Positions 1 through 10,959 of a stretch of DNA of 64,000 bases are shown piece after piece (position 1 is the first letter of the stretch; each line of letters opens with the position of its first letter). Origin of the DNA: Echinarachnius parma (lineage: Eukaryota > Echinodermata > Echinoidea > Clypeasteroida > Echinarachniidae); the NCBI GenBank assembly GCA_037951105.1, contig JBAMJV010003999.1:148501-212500 (forward strand), read 5' to 3'. The notes under the pieces are model-generated. The model had not been told where the DNA came from and did no database searches. It saw only the letters and a list, made by a program, of their open reading frames with translations. The translations under genes and the position numbers were made by a program.

Positions 1-267
1 ATATCTGAAACCGATACGTTGGAAATTATCTCAAAGTGGAGACATTTTGTAAAGACCGGTAATAATCAAAACATTATCACAATTGACTCAAATTTAATAG
101 TAAAAAGTTATATTCGTTCATTCAATAATGGGAGGCATGGAGGCACGTGCCCTCAATAAATGTATACATACAAAAGAAACATTAGTGGAAAGTCCTTTAC
201 AAATAAAACAAAAAACATAGATTGCCCCCACCCACCATTTTACGCATGCCCCCCCCCCCCCCCGGGA

Positions 268-700
268 GGTCTGTCCTCATTGAAAGGGGGGTATCATGCG
301 TGACCGAGAAAACGAGTAATTAGGGTGGTTTTTCACGATCAGGCGAGATACTCGAGTATCTCGTTTAGGGTCTCAAAATCACCCCAAATCAGGAAATAGG
401 GTATCTATTTTAGGCTGATGAATTACTCGTTTAGGGTATCAAAAAGATGAATTACTCGTTTAGGGTATCAAAAAGATGAATTACTCGTTTAGGGTCTCAA
501 AAACTCCGCTTACTTGCTTAGGGTATCAAAAATCCTTGCTTAGGGGTTTACACAAAATTGATTACTTGCTTAGGGTATCAAATTACCGATAATCATACTT
601 GCTTGGGTGTATTTTTTGCACCACGCAAATATACTCGTTTAGGGTGCTTTTGGCAAGTCCTTGGTCACGCATGATACCCCCCTTTCTATGAGGACAGACC
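268..700. mobile_element. TIR element with internal TTAGGG-like array (copy 1)
   Basis: A 38-bp terminal inverted repeat at 268-305 and 663-700 matches its partner with one mismatch; its inner end reads GCGTGACC. Between the arms lies a degenerate tandem array of roughly 20-25 bp units containing CTCGTTTAGGGTATCAAAA-type motifs. Poly-C runs flank both ends. There is no open frame of note. A second element with the same architecture but different arm sequence lies at 40417-40790. I infer a non-autonomous DNA element; the superfamily is not identifiable. Confidence 0.7.
330..660. repeat. Degenerate tandem array with TTTAGGG-type motifs
   Basis: Repeated blocks of the form ACTCGTTTAGGGTATCAAAA occur several times with variant spacers (CTTGCTTAGGGTATC, CTCGTTTAGGGTCTC). 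The TTTAGGG core resembles telomeric repeats, but it is interspersed with non-telomeric sequence, so I read it as an element-internal minisatellite. Confidence 0.7.
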
Positions 701-901
701 CCCCCCCCCGGGATGCCCCCCCCCCTCCCCCCAAAAAACGGAATCAGTACGCCCACGCTACGCCACTGCGAGCAGACACCGAAGCGTGCGCTCGCGACCA
801 ATGTTCAGGTTCAAGTACAATTATGTTGCAATATCGCTGGTATTCCCCAAATAACAAAACCACGGTCCTATACTGGTAAGCGCTGGTATGTACTGGCGTC
901 C

Positions 902-1100
902 AGTGGCGTATGTAGCAGAATCGGACTGAAATGGGGGCGGGGGTTAGGGTGGCACGCGATTTGTTTTGGGGGACACTCTACATAATTATCCCTGTATTAC
1001 TTGCACTGTGTTCTCCTTTGTTTTTGTCAAATTATTGGGGGCAGGTGCCTCCGTGCCCACCCCCCCCCCCCCCCCCCCCCCCGTGGCTACGCCATAGTGG
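902..1100. mobile_element. hAT-like terminal remnant (CAGTGGCGTA ends)
   Basis: The left part reads CAGTGGCGTATGTAGC near 911 and the right part reads GTGGCTACGCCA near 1083, in inverted orientation, with a G-rich left interior and a poly-C run of over 20 bases at about 1057-1082. CAGTGGCGTA ends are common in hAT-type non-autonomous elements. No clean 8-bp duplication could be fixed, so the assignment is tentative. Confidence 0.4.
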
Positions 1101-1109
1101 CGTGTTCTA

Positions 1110-2170
1110 ATATAACTGCGTATAATAACTCTTATCATGAAACGCACAACTTGTTAACGAAAGAGCAATCAAAACAAACGATCAGAGAGGCGACATTGAA
1201 AATTATTTTTGTTTGAGCAGAATGTTAATATCTGATCCAGTAACTGCAGTATGTCAATCTGTGAATTTTCTCTGTCATATTTCTAGTGTAAGAAAAATAT
1301 TTACCCCGGATGCATTCCCTTGATCTTAGTCGTCCATTTCATGTGTATGCTCTTTTTAAAAATTAATTAATCTTTACGTCATGTTTGTACTTTGTAGTAC
1401 TGAACAAAATGAGTTATACGATATCTATTCTGAAAACCTGTTTAATGATCTACCATATTACCTCTGGTCTTTGGTGGTGAAATTAATGGTGATAATCGTG
1501 ATGATCCGCGCGAAGCACTTGTATCGTCACTTTCGTGCCGGATCCCACTCCTCCAATATAGTCAAGCGTTATGAACTGCAATCAACAGTAGACATGATAC
1601 AAACTCAATGAAAAGATAATCAGGCATCCATTCAAAAATCAGACAAACGACTATTAATCAAAACAGCAAAAAGAATTATTGTTGATTCATAACTCTTGCA
1701 ATGCGAATAGCACATAAAGTAAATGATAATGGCGCCTCCGAGTCTAACACTTCTGCTACCACACACACTGCTACCACTACCGGGCCGCTGCCATATAAAT
1801 GGGAACAACGGTGATATGATGCACCAGAGTAGACGGGGAATCCCACGATTTGAGATCATAATCCAGAATATTCGACGGCCATGAATTGATATGGTTTTGA
1901 AAGTAAACAGGGCGAAGTCGCGCCTGCACCCCACCTCAGTCTACCGTGTTAACCTTGTCAACATAATGTGTGTTTTCAAAGGCTGCTGATATAGATAGAG
2001 CAGAACCGTGGAATGGGGGGATTTTTGCTTTTGCTTTTGCTTTTTCTAGCGCGTTGTGGAAGGGTGAAGATTTCACTAGGGGAAGGGGGCAGCTCGAGAA
2101 GTGCAGGAGAGCAGATGGCAAGTAGGCAACAAATATGTATTCTAAAGCCTAATTTTCCCCACCATCATAA
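1110..2170. other. No recognised feature
   Basis: AT-rich sequence with only short open frames, none showing a family signature. A short GCTTTT direct repeat lies near 2027-2045. I see no gene, RNA or element boundary. Confidence 0.4.
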
Positions 2171-2174
2171 TTAA

Positions 2175-2586
2175 AAGAGTAGTTCAGACGGCGCGTCAAA
2201 AATAATTTGTCTGTGAGGAAATTAAAAACTAAGTAAGTGTACAATTTGAAAACAAATCACACAATTTTAATGACAGAAGCAACTTTGTTGGATCGAAATC
2301 GGTTCAGATACGGCTGAAATATCCATAAATATTAATGATTGGAAAAAATGTTGGGGACCAACTTTTACTAAATAATTTAAGAAAATATTTATAAATCCTA
2401 CACATTCCTGAAAAAATACCAGAATGGTTCTTAAATTGTTTTTGATGATCTCTCTATTGAAAAATGTTTTACCAAGCACCACATTCACATATTTTGATTT
2501 TAAAATGGTTAAAACTTGATGTGTCTGTACGGCGCCCATCTGTGATAACAGCTACTTTTTGAATGAAAACAGCCCTATAACCGTTC
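2175..2586 (+). mobile_element. TTAA-flanked AGGGGTAG-family element, degenerate copy
   Basis: Starts after TTAA (2171-2174) with AAGAGTAGTTCAGA, a decayed version of the AGGGGTAGTTTAG terminus seen at 28061 and 15605. Internal stretches (AATTTTAATGACAGAA, CGGCTGAAATATCCATAAATAT) align in order with the better copies. The right end is not preserved. It is the oldest-looking of four copies in the window. Confidence 0.6.
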
Positions 2587-2589
2587 GTG

Positions 2590-3720
2590 TATCTGTTTTT
2601 CTAACATACAAGCTTCATTGAATTAATAACTGTTAGATGTTATGATAACTTTATAAACTGAGTATTAAGTTAGAAAGTTTAAGTTACTAACATTATTTTT
2701 GGCCAGAACAGTTTTAACCCTTCTACTATACTAAAGTAGCCGATTACGTCTGTATGTCTGTCTGTCTGTCTGTCTGTCCATCTATGCATTTCGTAGTGCA
2801 TTGAGGCACCAACATCAAACTTTGGGTAGTGATTGGTGATGACCCATAGAGGTTTGTGGTCTGGGTCAGGTCGGGGTCAGTTTGACCAGTGGTCAGTTAT
2901 GAATCGGCCAATATTCCACGTTCATTTGCCATGCAGTCGCGTCGAGCGCTGATCATCGCACATGCTTGCGACGGAAGTACCGTGAAAAGTGTGTTGTTGA
3001 AATGACCTTTCATTATGTAGTCTTTGTCAGCCTGGAATCGATACGTTGTAAATTACTTACGCACATTATCGTATGCCTGTCAAATCGGAAATAACACGTG
3101 TGCCGCTGTGTGCGCCTGAATTAAGACTATCGTAATTTGCTTGCGAATTGTTGTTTTTCAAACTTTTAAATAATATGGATTTAAAAATTGTAATGACTGG
3201 TTTTCGAATAGAATTAAAACAAATCTGATGAAATATATGTATTTCTTATCAAGAAACGGACGGTACATTCCAAAAGCGAAAGCGACCGTCGGGCGGGGAA
3301 TTTGCATAGACTATATACAGAGTAGCGGAATATTGTAGGTCCGGCATCTGTGCATTGTCAACGCACAATCTACTACATTGTACACACATTCGTGTGATTG
3401 TACATGTCCGTATATGCATGACTGAATTTGATCGGTGATTTTTGTTCACATTTTCAACACGATATTCGCAAAATTGGCAAAACAGGGTATACAGCTACCA
3501 AAAAAAGTTTCTCTCTGTCACTGGTTTAATTTTCTGAATACAGGCTAATTGTAAATGTTTGCTCGAAGTGCATACTTTGTTGTACTGAAGTATAAAAAAT
3601 GTGTGCTTTTTGTAAATAACGTGTAAACAAGAAGAGCAAGGAATTAGGGTTATTGATCTACTTGACAACGATTTAATTAATACTGTTTATTGTTTGACAT
3701 GTGATCGCTGGCAGCATACC
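2590..3720. other. Unassigned; (TGTC)n microsatellite and possible Helitron-like start
   Basis: A (TGTC)n microsatellite lies at about 2751-2779, just after TCTACTATACTAAAGTAG near 2721, a composition often seen at the 5' end of invertebrate Helitron-like elements. No CTRR 3' end could be fixed. The rest of the interval holds only short frames without signature. Confidence 0.25.
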
Positions 3721-3736
3721 TAGGGTTTTTACAAGG

Positions 3737-4735
3737 GGGGGGGGGGGTAGGGGGGGTTATTGCGTCAACCAAAATTTTCGACGGGCTGGGTGTTGGCCAA
3801 GTATTTCGAGGGGGGTGTCGGTCAAGTAACTCGAGGGGGTGTCGGTCAAGTATTTCGAGGGGGGTGTCGGTGAAGAATTTTCGAGGGTGGTGTCGGTCAA
3901 ATATTTCGTGGGGGGGGGGGGCGGTGAAGAATTTTCGAAGGGGGGAGGGATGTTGGTGAAGAACCTCGATGGGGGGTGGGGGATTTTTCGAGGGGGGTGT
4001 CAGTGAAGATTTTTTCGAGAGGGGGTACCAGTGAAGATTCTTTCGGTGTCGCTGAAGAATTTGTGAGGGGGAGTGGGTGTCCGTGAATATTTTTTGAGGG
4101 GGGGGGGGGTGGTTATTTCCTCAACCAACATTTTTGAGGGGGTCAGGTGTCGGTCAAGTATTTCGAGTGGGGAGGGGGGGGGGGGGCTGTCGGTGAAGAA
4201 TTTGTAAGGGGGGGTGGATGTCCTCACCCCCCCCCCCCCCACCCGGGTACCCATATGCCTTTGAATATGAGATTGAATCACCACCGGGGGGGGGGGGGGG
4301 GGGGGTGTCGGTGAAGGAATCTTGAAAGGGGGGGGGTGTCTGTGAAGATTTTTCGAGGGGGGGGGGGTTGTCGGTGAAGAATTTTCTAGGGGGGGTGTCA
4401 GTAAAGATTTTATTGAGAGGGGAGTAACAGTGAAGATTCTTTCGAAGGGGGGGTGGTGGGGGTGTAGGAGAAGATTTTTCGAGGGGGGGGGGGGTTGTCG
4501 GTGAATATTTTTCGACACGAGGGGGGTGTCGATGAAGATTTTCTCGAGAGGGGGGTACTGGTGAAGATTCTTTCAAAAGGGGGGCGGGGTGGTGTCGGTG
4601 AAGAATTTGTGAGGGGGGGTTCATGGTGTCCGTGAATATGTTTTTGAGGGGGGGGAAACCCCAAAACAGCCCTTTTTTCATCAAAGTGAAATTTGACCCC
4701 CCACCCCCCCCCCCCCCCCGTGTACGCATATGCCT
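3737..4735. repeat. G-rich minisatellite array
   Basis: About 1 kb of degenerate tandem repeats built from GTGTCGGTGAAGAATTTT or GTCAAGTATTTCGAG followed by long G runs. Two related sub-blocks (CATATGCCT-GTGAATATGAGATTG near 4251 and 4728) sit beside C-rich and G-rich runs of more than 12 bases. Strand asymmetry is extreme. The long proline-rich frames readable on the minus strand are by-products of the repeat. Confidence 0.8.
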
Positions 4736-5201
4736 GTGAATATGAGATTGTATTTTTAATTATACACTTATTAAATCATATCATAACCATTCAAACAGAG
4801 ATTCCATTAATTGACCAAATGTTTTTTACAGGATAGATACAAAAAATAACAAAATACAAATATACAACATACAACATTATCTTACTCAAAGATCTGGTGA
4901 CGGGTAATTTGCTAGTATTTATAACATTTACACATTTTCTAAGAGTTTATAATGTTTAAATCGATATTACTACACGACGATCGATCATGATAGAGATCGA
5001 TTATACAGGTAAACATAATCTTAGATATATGCTAATAATTTAATACATGTAAAATTCAGAAAAAATAATTACCGTGGTTAAAAAAAAAATATATTTGCCA
5101 TACATTTTTGAGAATGCAATTGAGTAGGTATCTCGTATAATAAATACAACATTACCCTTGCATGCCCGTTTATAAGATACTGTAGTATTCTTTAAGTAAC
5201 T

Positions 5202-7565
5202 TTGTTGGAATGTTTATGTCAGAAAATATGTTTCGTATACGAGCGATCATATGTTTACTGTGTTTTCTGCTTAATTGCAGTAACTGGATATGTTTTATCT
5301 CAGTACCAGGTCATCAAAGTGCGCATGCGCCAATCGCAGGGGGGAAATCGTGCAGTGTGCGGTCCCCAGTCGTACGACTGGTCTTACGACTGGGCTAGTC
5401 GTAGAGTCGTACGACCGGTCGGATCGTACAGTGTGCGGCGGGCTTTAATCTACAACTCCTGTGAGAAAGTAGGAAAGCAATGGAAAGTTCCATACCCATG
5501 GAAAAGAGATCCCCGCACTTTGCCAGATAACCGAGTTCAAGCAGAGAAAATGCTAGAGTCAATTGAGAGAAAGCTGGCAAAGGATCCAGAGTATGCGGAA
5601 GTCTACCACCAGCAGATAGTAGACATGGAGAAGATGGGATTTTCAAAAAAGCTAACAGAAAAGGAGATGTCTACTTATGAGGGACCGGTGCATTATGTGT
5701 CCCATCATGCAGTGATACGTCCCGAGAAACGAAGCACGCCAGTGAGGATTGTGTTCAACGCGTCGGCCAACTACCAGGGACATTGCCTGAACGATTATTG
5801 GCTGAAAGGGCCAAATATGTTGAACAATTTGCTTGGAGTCTTGCTGCGGTTCAGAGAGCATCCCGTGGCAATTTGTGGTGACATTTCTAAGATGTACCAT
5901 AGAGTGCTCATGACAGAGGAAGATCAGCAGGTGCACCGATACCTATGGAGAGACATGCAGACCTCCAGGAAGCCTGATGTGTATGTGAAGCAGGTGGTAA
6001 CGTTCGGCGACAAGCCTGCGGCAGCCATAGCTCAGATAGCGCTGAGGAGAACAGCAGAAGAGGGAAAGTCAAAGCATCCAGAAGCAGCGATGGTGCTTGA
6101 ACGTGACACTTACATGGACGATATTTGCACATCAGTCAAAACCACAGAAGAGGCAAAGGAGTTAACCCAAAACATCGATGCAGTTCTAGCTGATGGTGGT
6201 TTCCGAGTCAAGGGCTGGCTTTCTAATATCCAAATGAGTGAAAGTGAGACGAAACCAAAAGGGGTGAACGTCCTGGAAACCTTGACAGAAGAGAAAGTGC
6301 TGGGAACGGTATGGAAACATGAACCAGATGAGTTTTCATACCAAGTGAAATTGACTGAAGCTGACACAGACGACTCACACAAATGGACGAAGAGGAGAAT
6401 CCTAAGTCAAATAGCCAGGATATTTGATCCGATAGGGTTTGCTTCTGCCTTCCTGGTGCGAGCCAAGATTGGAATGCAGCGTCTTTGGCAACTGGGATTA
6501 GACTGGGATGAAGAGCTGCCGCCCAAAGAGAACTCTGAATGGGTCAAGCTGTTCAGAGAAATGAGAGAGTTGAATGAGGTGACGTTCCCAAGGTGTCTAA
6601 CCCCACCAGAGGCAATGGGTTCACCTGAACTATGTATCTTCAGTGATGCATCAGAGGACGCGTTCGGAGCTTGTGCCTATCTTCGATGGCAGGTTAATGA
6701 CAGTGACCAGTATGATGTGAGATTCGTGGCCGCTAAGTCGAGGGTAGCACCATTGAAGAAGTTGACATTGCCCAGACTGGAACTTCAGGCAGCAGTGATG
6801 GCCACTAGACTTGATGAAGCCATTAGAGAGGAGACTACTCTGGAGATAACGGGTACTACTTTCCTGACTGATAGCATGATAGTATTAGGATGGATCAGAA
6901 GCCAAGCAAGGAGTTTTAAGCCCTTTGTGTCGGCCAGAGTAGGAGAAATACAGAGCAAGTCAGATCCTCGGCAGTGGAAACATGTAAGTGGCGAGGAAAA
7001 TCCAGCAGATGATGTTTCCAGAGGGGTGCCGGTGCCAATGTTCCTAAAAAGATGGAAAGAAGGACCAGAGTTCCTAAAGCTGACTGAGGAAAAATGGCCG
7101 TGCAGTGAAATCACGTCTCAAAATGCAGAAGGGAACAATGAGAGGCGTAAAGCAAATCAAGTGACAAATGCAGTCTTAACTCCAGATTTCATGGACTGTG
7201 AGAAGTATTCAAGCTGGAGGAGGCTAGTAAGAGTCACTGCATACGTGAAGAGATTTGTTCACAATGTGAGAGCCAGGTGTAACAAAGGCAGTGATGGAGC
7301 TGAAGACGAAAGAAATGGACCTCTCACTCCATCAGAGTTAGAATCGGCAGAGCTGTTCTGGATCAGAGAAGGGCAAAAACCACTGCATGCCAAGGTGAAA
7401 CGAGGAGAATTCAAGACGCTGAGCCCGTATGTAGAAGACGGCATCATATATGTTGGTGGCAGAGTCGGGAAAAGCTTTGTGTCTTACGACAACCGGCATC
7501 CGATGCTGTTGCCAGGTCAGCACCGGGTGTCGGAGCTCATCACCAGGCACTTTCATGAAATTTGA
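5202..7565 (+). CDS. BEL/Pao retrotransposon pol: reverse transcriptase and RNase H part, 5'-truncated
   Basis: Encodes the RT/RNase H part of a BEL/Pao LTR-retrotransposon polyprotein, which copies element RNA into DNA in cytoplasmic particles. Homology begins near 5444 (SCEKVGKQW, then PYPWKRDPRTLPDN); the first ~80 residues after the Met at 5202 come from non-element DNA, so that start is not native. RT motifs include TPVRIVFNASA, the YMDD catalytic box (DTYMDDICTS, codons near 6110) and ILSQIARIFDPIGF; the RNase H-like region has FSDASEDAFGACAY and LPRLELQAAVMA. It ends at an in-frame TGA (7563-7565) inside the integrase zinc-binding region, right after RHFHEI. Gag, zinc knuckle and aspartic protease are absent. 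The same frame resumes after a second stop. Relic, although the RT is intact. Confidence 0.9.
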   Translation: MLECLCQKICFVYERSYVYCVFCLIAVTGYVLSQYQVIKVRMRQSQGGNRAVCGPQSYDWSYDWASRRVVRPVGSYSVRRALIYNSCEKVGKQWKVPYPWKRDPRTLPDNRVQAEKMLESIERKLAKDPEYAEVYHQQIVDMEKMGFSKKLTEKEMSTYEGPVHYVSHHAVIRPEKRSTPVRIVFNASANYQGHCLNDYWLKGPNMLNNLLGVLLRFREHPVAICGDISKMYHRVLMTEEDQQVHRYLWRDMQTSRKPDVYVKQVVTFGDKPAAAIAQIALRRTAEEGKSKHPEAAMVLERDTYMDDICTSVKTTEEAKELTQNIDAVLADGGFRVKGWLSNIQMSESETKPKGVNVLETLTEEKVLGTVWKHEPDEFSYQVKLTEADTDDSHKWTKRRILSQIARIFDPIGFASAFLVRAKIGMQRLWQLGLDWDEELPPKENSEWVKLFREMRELNEVTFPRCLTPPEAMGSPELCIFSDASEDAFGACAYLRWQVNDSDQYDVRFVAAKSRVAPLKKLTLPRLELQAAVMATRLDEAIREETTLEITGTTFLTDSMIVLGWIRSQARSFKPFVSARVGEIQSKSDPRQWKHVSGEENPADDVSRGVPVPMFLKRWKEGPEFLKLTEEKWPCSEITSQNAEGNNERRKANQVTNAVLTPDFMDCEKYSSWRRLVRVTAYVKRFVHNVRARCNKGSDGAEDERNGPLTPSELESAELFWIREGQKPLHAKVKRGEFKTLSPYVEDGIIYVGGRVGKSFVSYDNRHPMLLPGQHRVSELITRHFHEI
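5348..5443. repeat. CGTACG-rich palindromic insert at the 5' edge of the BEL/Pao remnant
   Basis: Contains CAGTCGTACGACTG and GTCGTACGAC palindromes between two direct copies of GTGCAGTGTGCGG-like sequence about 75 bp apart (near 5351 and 5426). Recognisable BEL/Pao protein similarity starts immediately downstream. The block looks like a small palindromic element or rearrangement scar at the truncation point. Confidence 0.45.
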
Positions 7566-8579
7566 CACGATGGCGTGGCTACCACTGCAGCAAAGGTACG
7601 ACGGAAGTACTGGGTATCATGAGTGACGAAGCTGGCAAAGACTATAAACCACACGTACCACTATACACCACCGTTTCACTACACCGCGTGTGATTATTTT
7701 GGGCCGTACAATGTGAAAGTCGGTAGAAATAAGGTCGCTAAGCGATATGGTGTCCTATTGACTTGCCTCAACACGCGAGCAGTCCATCTGGATCTAGCGG
7801 TCGATTGTTCCACCATGGAGTTCATTCAGGTGCTTAGGAGATTTTTCGCATTCAGAGGTCAACCCAAAGTCATTGTGAGCGACAACGGTACACAGTTCGT
7901 GGGCGCGGAACGCGAATTACGCGAGATGGTGAAAGGCTGGAATGACGAGCAATTGAAAGAGTATTGTGCGGAACGCGGAGTAGAATGGAGATTCACAACG
8001 CCGTATGCCCCTCATCAAAATGGGTGTGCTGAAGCTCTTGTGAAAAGTTGTAAACATGCGCTGAAAAAAGCTATGGGCAGTCAAGTTCTGTCCCCCTTTG
8101 AGTTGTACACATGTCTAGTTGAAGTAGCTAATCTGGTAGACCAGCGTCCAATAGGAAGAGCGCCTAATGATCCGGATGATGGTAGTTACTTATGCCCTAA
8201 TGATGTTTTGTTAGGTCGCGCATCGAGTAGAGTGCCACAAGGTCCGTTCATGGAAACAAAGAATCCCAGACACAGAGTGGAATTTGTCCAGCGAATTGTC
8301 GATTCGTTTTGGAAAGCGTGGAATCGCGATGTTTTTCCGCTACTGGTGCCTCGGAAGCGATGGAATGTGGAACGACGAAACCTTCGCGTTGACGACGTTG
8401 TAATGTTATCAGATCTGAATGCTCTGCGCGGAAAGTGGACACTAGGGAGAGTAGCGCATGTATATCCTGGTTCTGATGGCCGAATAAGGAACGTTAAAGT
8501 GAAAACTGAAAACTCGGACTATAAGAGACCGATAACCAAACTGGTAGTACTCTACCCGGCAGAAGGGTATGAAGATTGA
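7566..8579 (+). pseudogene. BEL/Pao integrase and C-terminal domain, broken
   Basis: Continues the same reading frame after the TGA at 7563-7565. DGVATTAAKVRRKYW is the rest of the HHCC zinc-binding region, a second in-frame stop (7620-7622) follows, and an open frame from 7623 to 8579 carries the integrase core: CDYFGPY (first catalytic Asp), VSDNGTQF (second Asp) and HQNGCAEALVK (Glu). After it comes the BEL-type C-terminal domain (FWKAWNRDVFPLL, then RNLRVDDVVML, ending TKLVVLYPAEG). The zinc-binding CxxC pair and its linker are missing between KLAKTI and HYTPPFHYTACDY, indicating a short internal deletion. Integrase normally joins the cDNA copy to the host chromosome; this copy should be inactive. 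Confidence 0.85.
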
Positions 8580-8753
8580 AAGGGAACTGATATTGAACAT
8601 TGACTGAGATTAACGTTTGTAGCTAAGTTATTTTTTTTTTGTGCAACCGTATTACCTTAAACGAAGTATAGGTCAGAGTAATGGTATAAGAATCCTTGAA
8701 AATAATTTGGCTAATTTTGAAATGAGGTAAACCCCTCATTGGGGGGGGAGGTA

Positions 8754-10491
8754 TGTTTCGTTGAAAAAAGAATGGAAAATAATATTTTTGTTGTCGAGTT
8801 AAAGACACCATAAAGGCTCCTTTAAAGTTACCGTACAATTCGGTTTAGCAGGCGTACGGATGACAGAGCTAACACGTTTTTGGAAGAGACGGTTTTCGTC
8901 TGAAGACCCAGAGTTTGTGGTCCAATTTTGCAGCATTTAGATGGCTGTAACGAGCATGTTGAGTTTACCAGTACACTCCCTCATAGAAGTGAGTATTGCA
9001 TATTCGATTTATATGATAAATAATTCTTGTATGCGGTGAAAAATGAGCCTCCAAGTTGGTTGGTAAATGAGAGTGATGTTGGTCAATAGTCGCACATTAT
9101 AATACATGCAGTACAGTGCGTACCGAATGCAATAGTCGTAGTCTGTGCACAGTGCATTGGATATATGTTTCAGTAATCAAACTATTTACACTCTTGATAA
9201 ATTAGAACGGTTATATGTTTATTTGATTTGAGAGAGTACATTTATAAGTAAAAGGAAACATAAATAATTGTCTAGATGAATGGAAGATTCATTTAGGAGT
9301 CAAATTGTGAGTCAGAAATCTAGAGAAATGATGTACAAATTAGAAGGGTCTGAAAATAAGACTACGTTTGAGTCGAGGTTACAAACGAGTGTTTGGAAAA
9401 GAATGACAACCTTGAGGCAAGGTTTATTTGATGAAAACCTACATTTAATAAATAGCACAAAGGATGAAATGCATACATATTTCATTAAACACATTTGTAG
9501 GAATTTTAGGCATAAATGTGCAACATGAATTTGTACTTATTGATGGAATTCACATAGCTACATGAATAACTTTGAAGAGTGTATGAATGATAACTGGGGA
9601 GTTTAATTACCGTAATCGCAGTTGTGTTGTGTAATTATGAATTAGATATGCGATAAGAATATAGAACTTACGTTGATCATAGAAGCAGTTTTAACAGGCA
9701 AATGGTTATGGTTGGCTATTTAGTTTTATACACGGGTTTGAATGTAAAAAGAAATACACCGATTTAAGAGGGTGCATTTGATTCGAATTATAGGATTATT
9801 GAGAATAGAAGCTATAGGTTACTGTCAAAATGCAGTTACCTTTAATGGGGATATTGATTATAGGCGGAATGAATTTAGGACAAGGTGTCCAATTTTGGAT
9901 TCACTGTAAAATAGGGATTCAAATTATTGCATCATGTTTATAGTAAATTATATGAGTTATAGCAATTTAAAGTACAATGCTATCAGAGATTTATAGAAGC
10001 ATTTATAGATATACAACGCACGCATGAGCATGCATGGTAAAGGAATTATGAAGTATAAACAAACAGATAGTTTTGGTATATCAATGCAAGATTTGAGAAG
10101 TTGGTTTGGCATAAACGATATGAGATAAGCCTTTTAGATAACGGTTTATGACACAGAGTATGTACATGAGTAACAGAGTGTCATTCAGAGTTGTATGCAC
10201 AGTTAAGACAGAGATATTTAGAAAAGGGATACATGTAAGTTGATGTGCAGTCCATTTATTCATGTACTGAGGATGCTTTCACATTCATATCTTTGCAGAT
10301 TGAATAAAACCCGTCTAGCTTCGGTTAGACCTTATACAATACATGCGGAGTGTATCGGGCGGACTTCTTGGGGGCTACCGTGATCCAGTCGGTTCAACAC
10401 GATAGATCTGCTCCGACCGACCGGGCCCAACTCTAGCCTGATTAAAACCAGTCAGATCGGGTCGAGTCGGCTCTGTCTGCGCCGGGCTTTA
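8754..10491 (+). mobile_element. Candidate 3' LTR region of the BEL/Pao relic
   Basis: A G-rich polypurine-like tract (8741-8751) is followed by TATGTTTCG; an LTR would begin with TG at 8754, about 175 bp after the integrase stop, the normal position for a BEL element. An AATAAA signal lies near 10303, and the block could close at TTTACA near 10491. No 5' LTR exists upstream to confirm it, and 1.7 kb is long for this family, so the right edge is weak. No coding signature lies inside. Confidence 0.3.
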
Positions 10492-10499
10492 CAGAATAC

Positions 10500-10790
10500 A
10501 GAATACCTATTTGATACAGATGTCATCTGTTAAATTACCCTACAGATGCCTCTGAATGTTGGAAATCGACTCGCCAAAGTTATCTATAAAAAAAACCCGG
10601 AGCTTCCACTTTCAGAAGTTGTATTTCCGTATGTAGAGGGAAAAAATCGCTGCACAAAGTCAGACAAAGGGCAACTATATGTGTGTATTGGCATCCAAGC
10701 TGCATGTAGAGGCCTATACACCAGTTCACTGTCACGTTTTGCGCATGTGCAATACTACGGTCAAGTGAGAAAGCTGTGTATTCATTGAGT
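10500..10790 (+). repeat. Partial copy of the interior of the TAC-flanked foldback family
   Basis: GATGTCATCTGTTAAATT, ACAGATGCCTCTGAATGT and GAGCTTCCACTTTCAGAA correspond in order to the interior of the foldback element at 10960-12119 (near 11318-11410) and, inverted, to the copy at 16893-18169. It is an older fragment beside a full copy. Confidence 0.6.
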
Positions 10791-10959
10791 TGAAACCACT
10801 GAATATGGTTATTTACTTGTTATTCTTGTATACATCGATTGGAAATTCCTTGATGCGATGGTTGTAAAATTGTTCTCATGAAAGGGAACAAAAGATATTC
10901 CATGACAACCATCTGCTACTCTGAACATGACTGCACATAGTAAAGGCTCGATAGCCTAC

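Noticed and set aside
330..660. Interstitial telomere or CRISPR-like array
   Set aside because: TTTAGGG motifs are interrupted and degenerate inside an inverted-repeat element; spacers are neither unique nor of constant length.
2721..2790. Helitron 5' end
   Set aside because: The composition is suggestive, but no 3' CTRR hairpin or paired end could be located, so it is only mentioned in the interval note.
4000..4729. Long overlapping proline-rich frames on the minus strand
   Set aside because: They are translations of the G-rich minisatellite; three frames are open at once and residues only reflect the repeat unit.
9280..9528. 82-codon frame in the BEL 3' region
   Set aside because: No family signature, no splice signals, and frames of similar length occur by chance in this AT-rich DNA.
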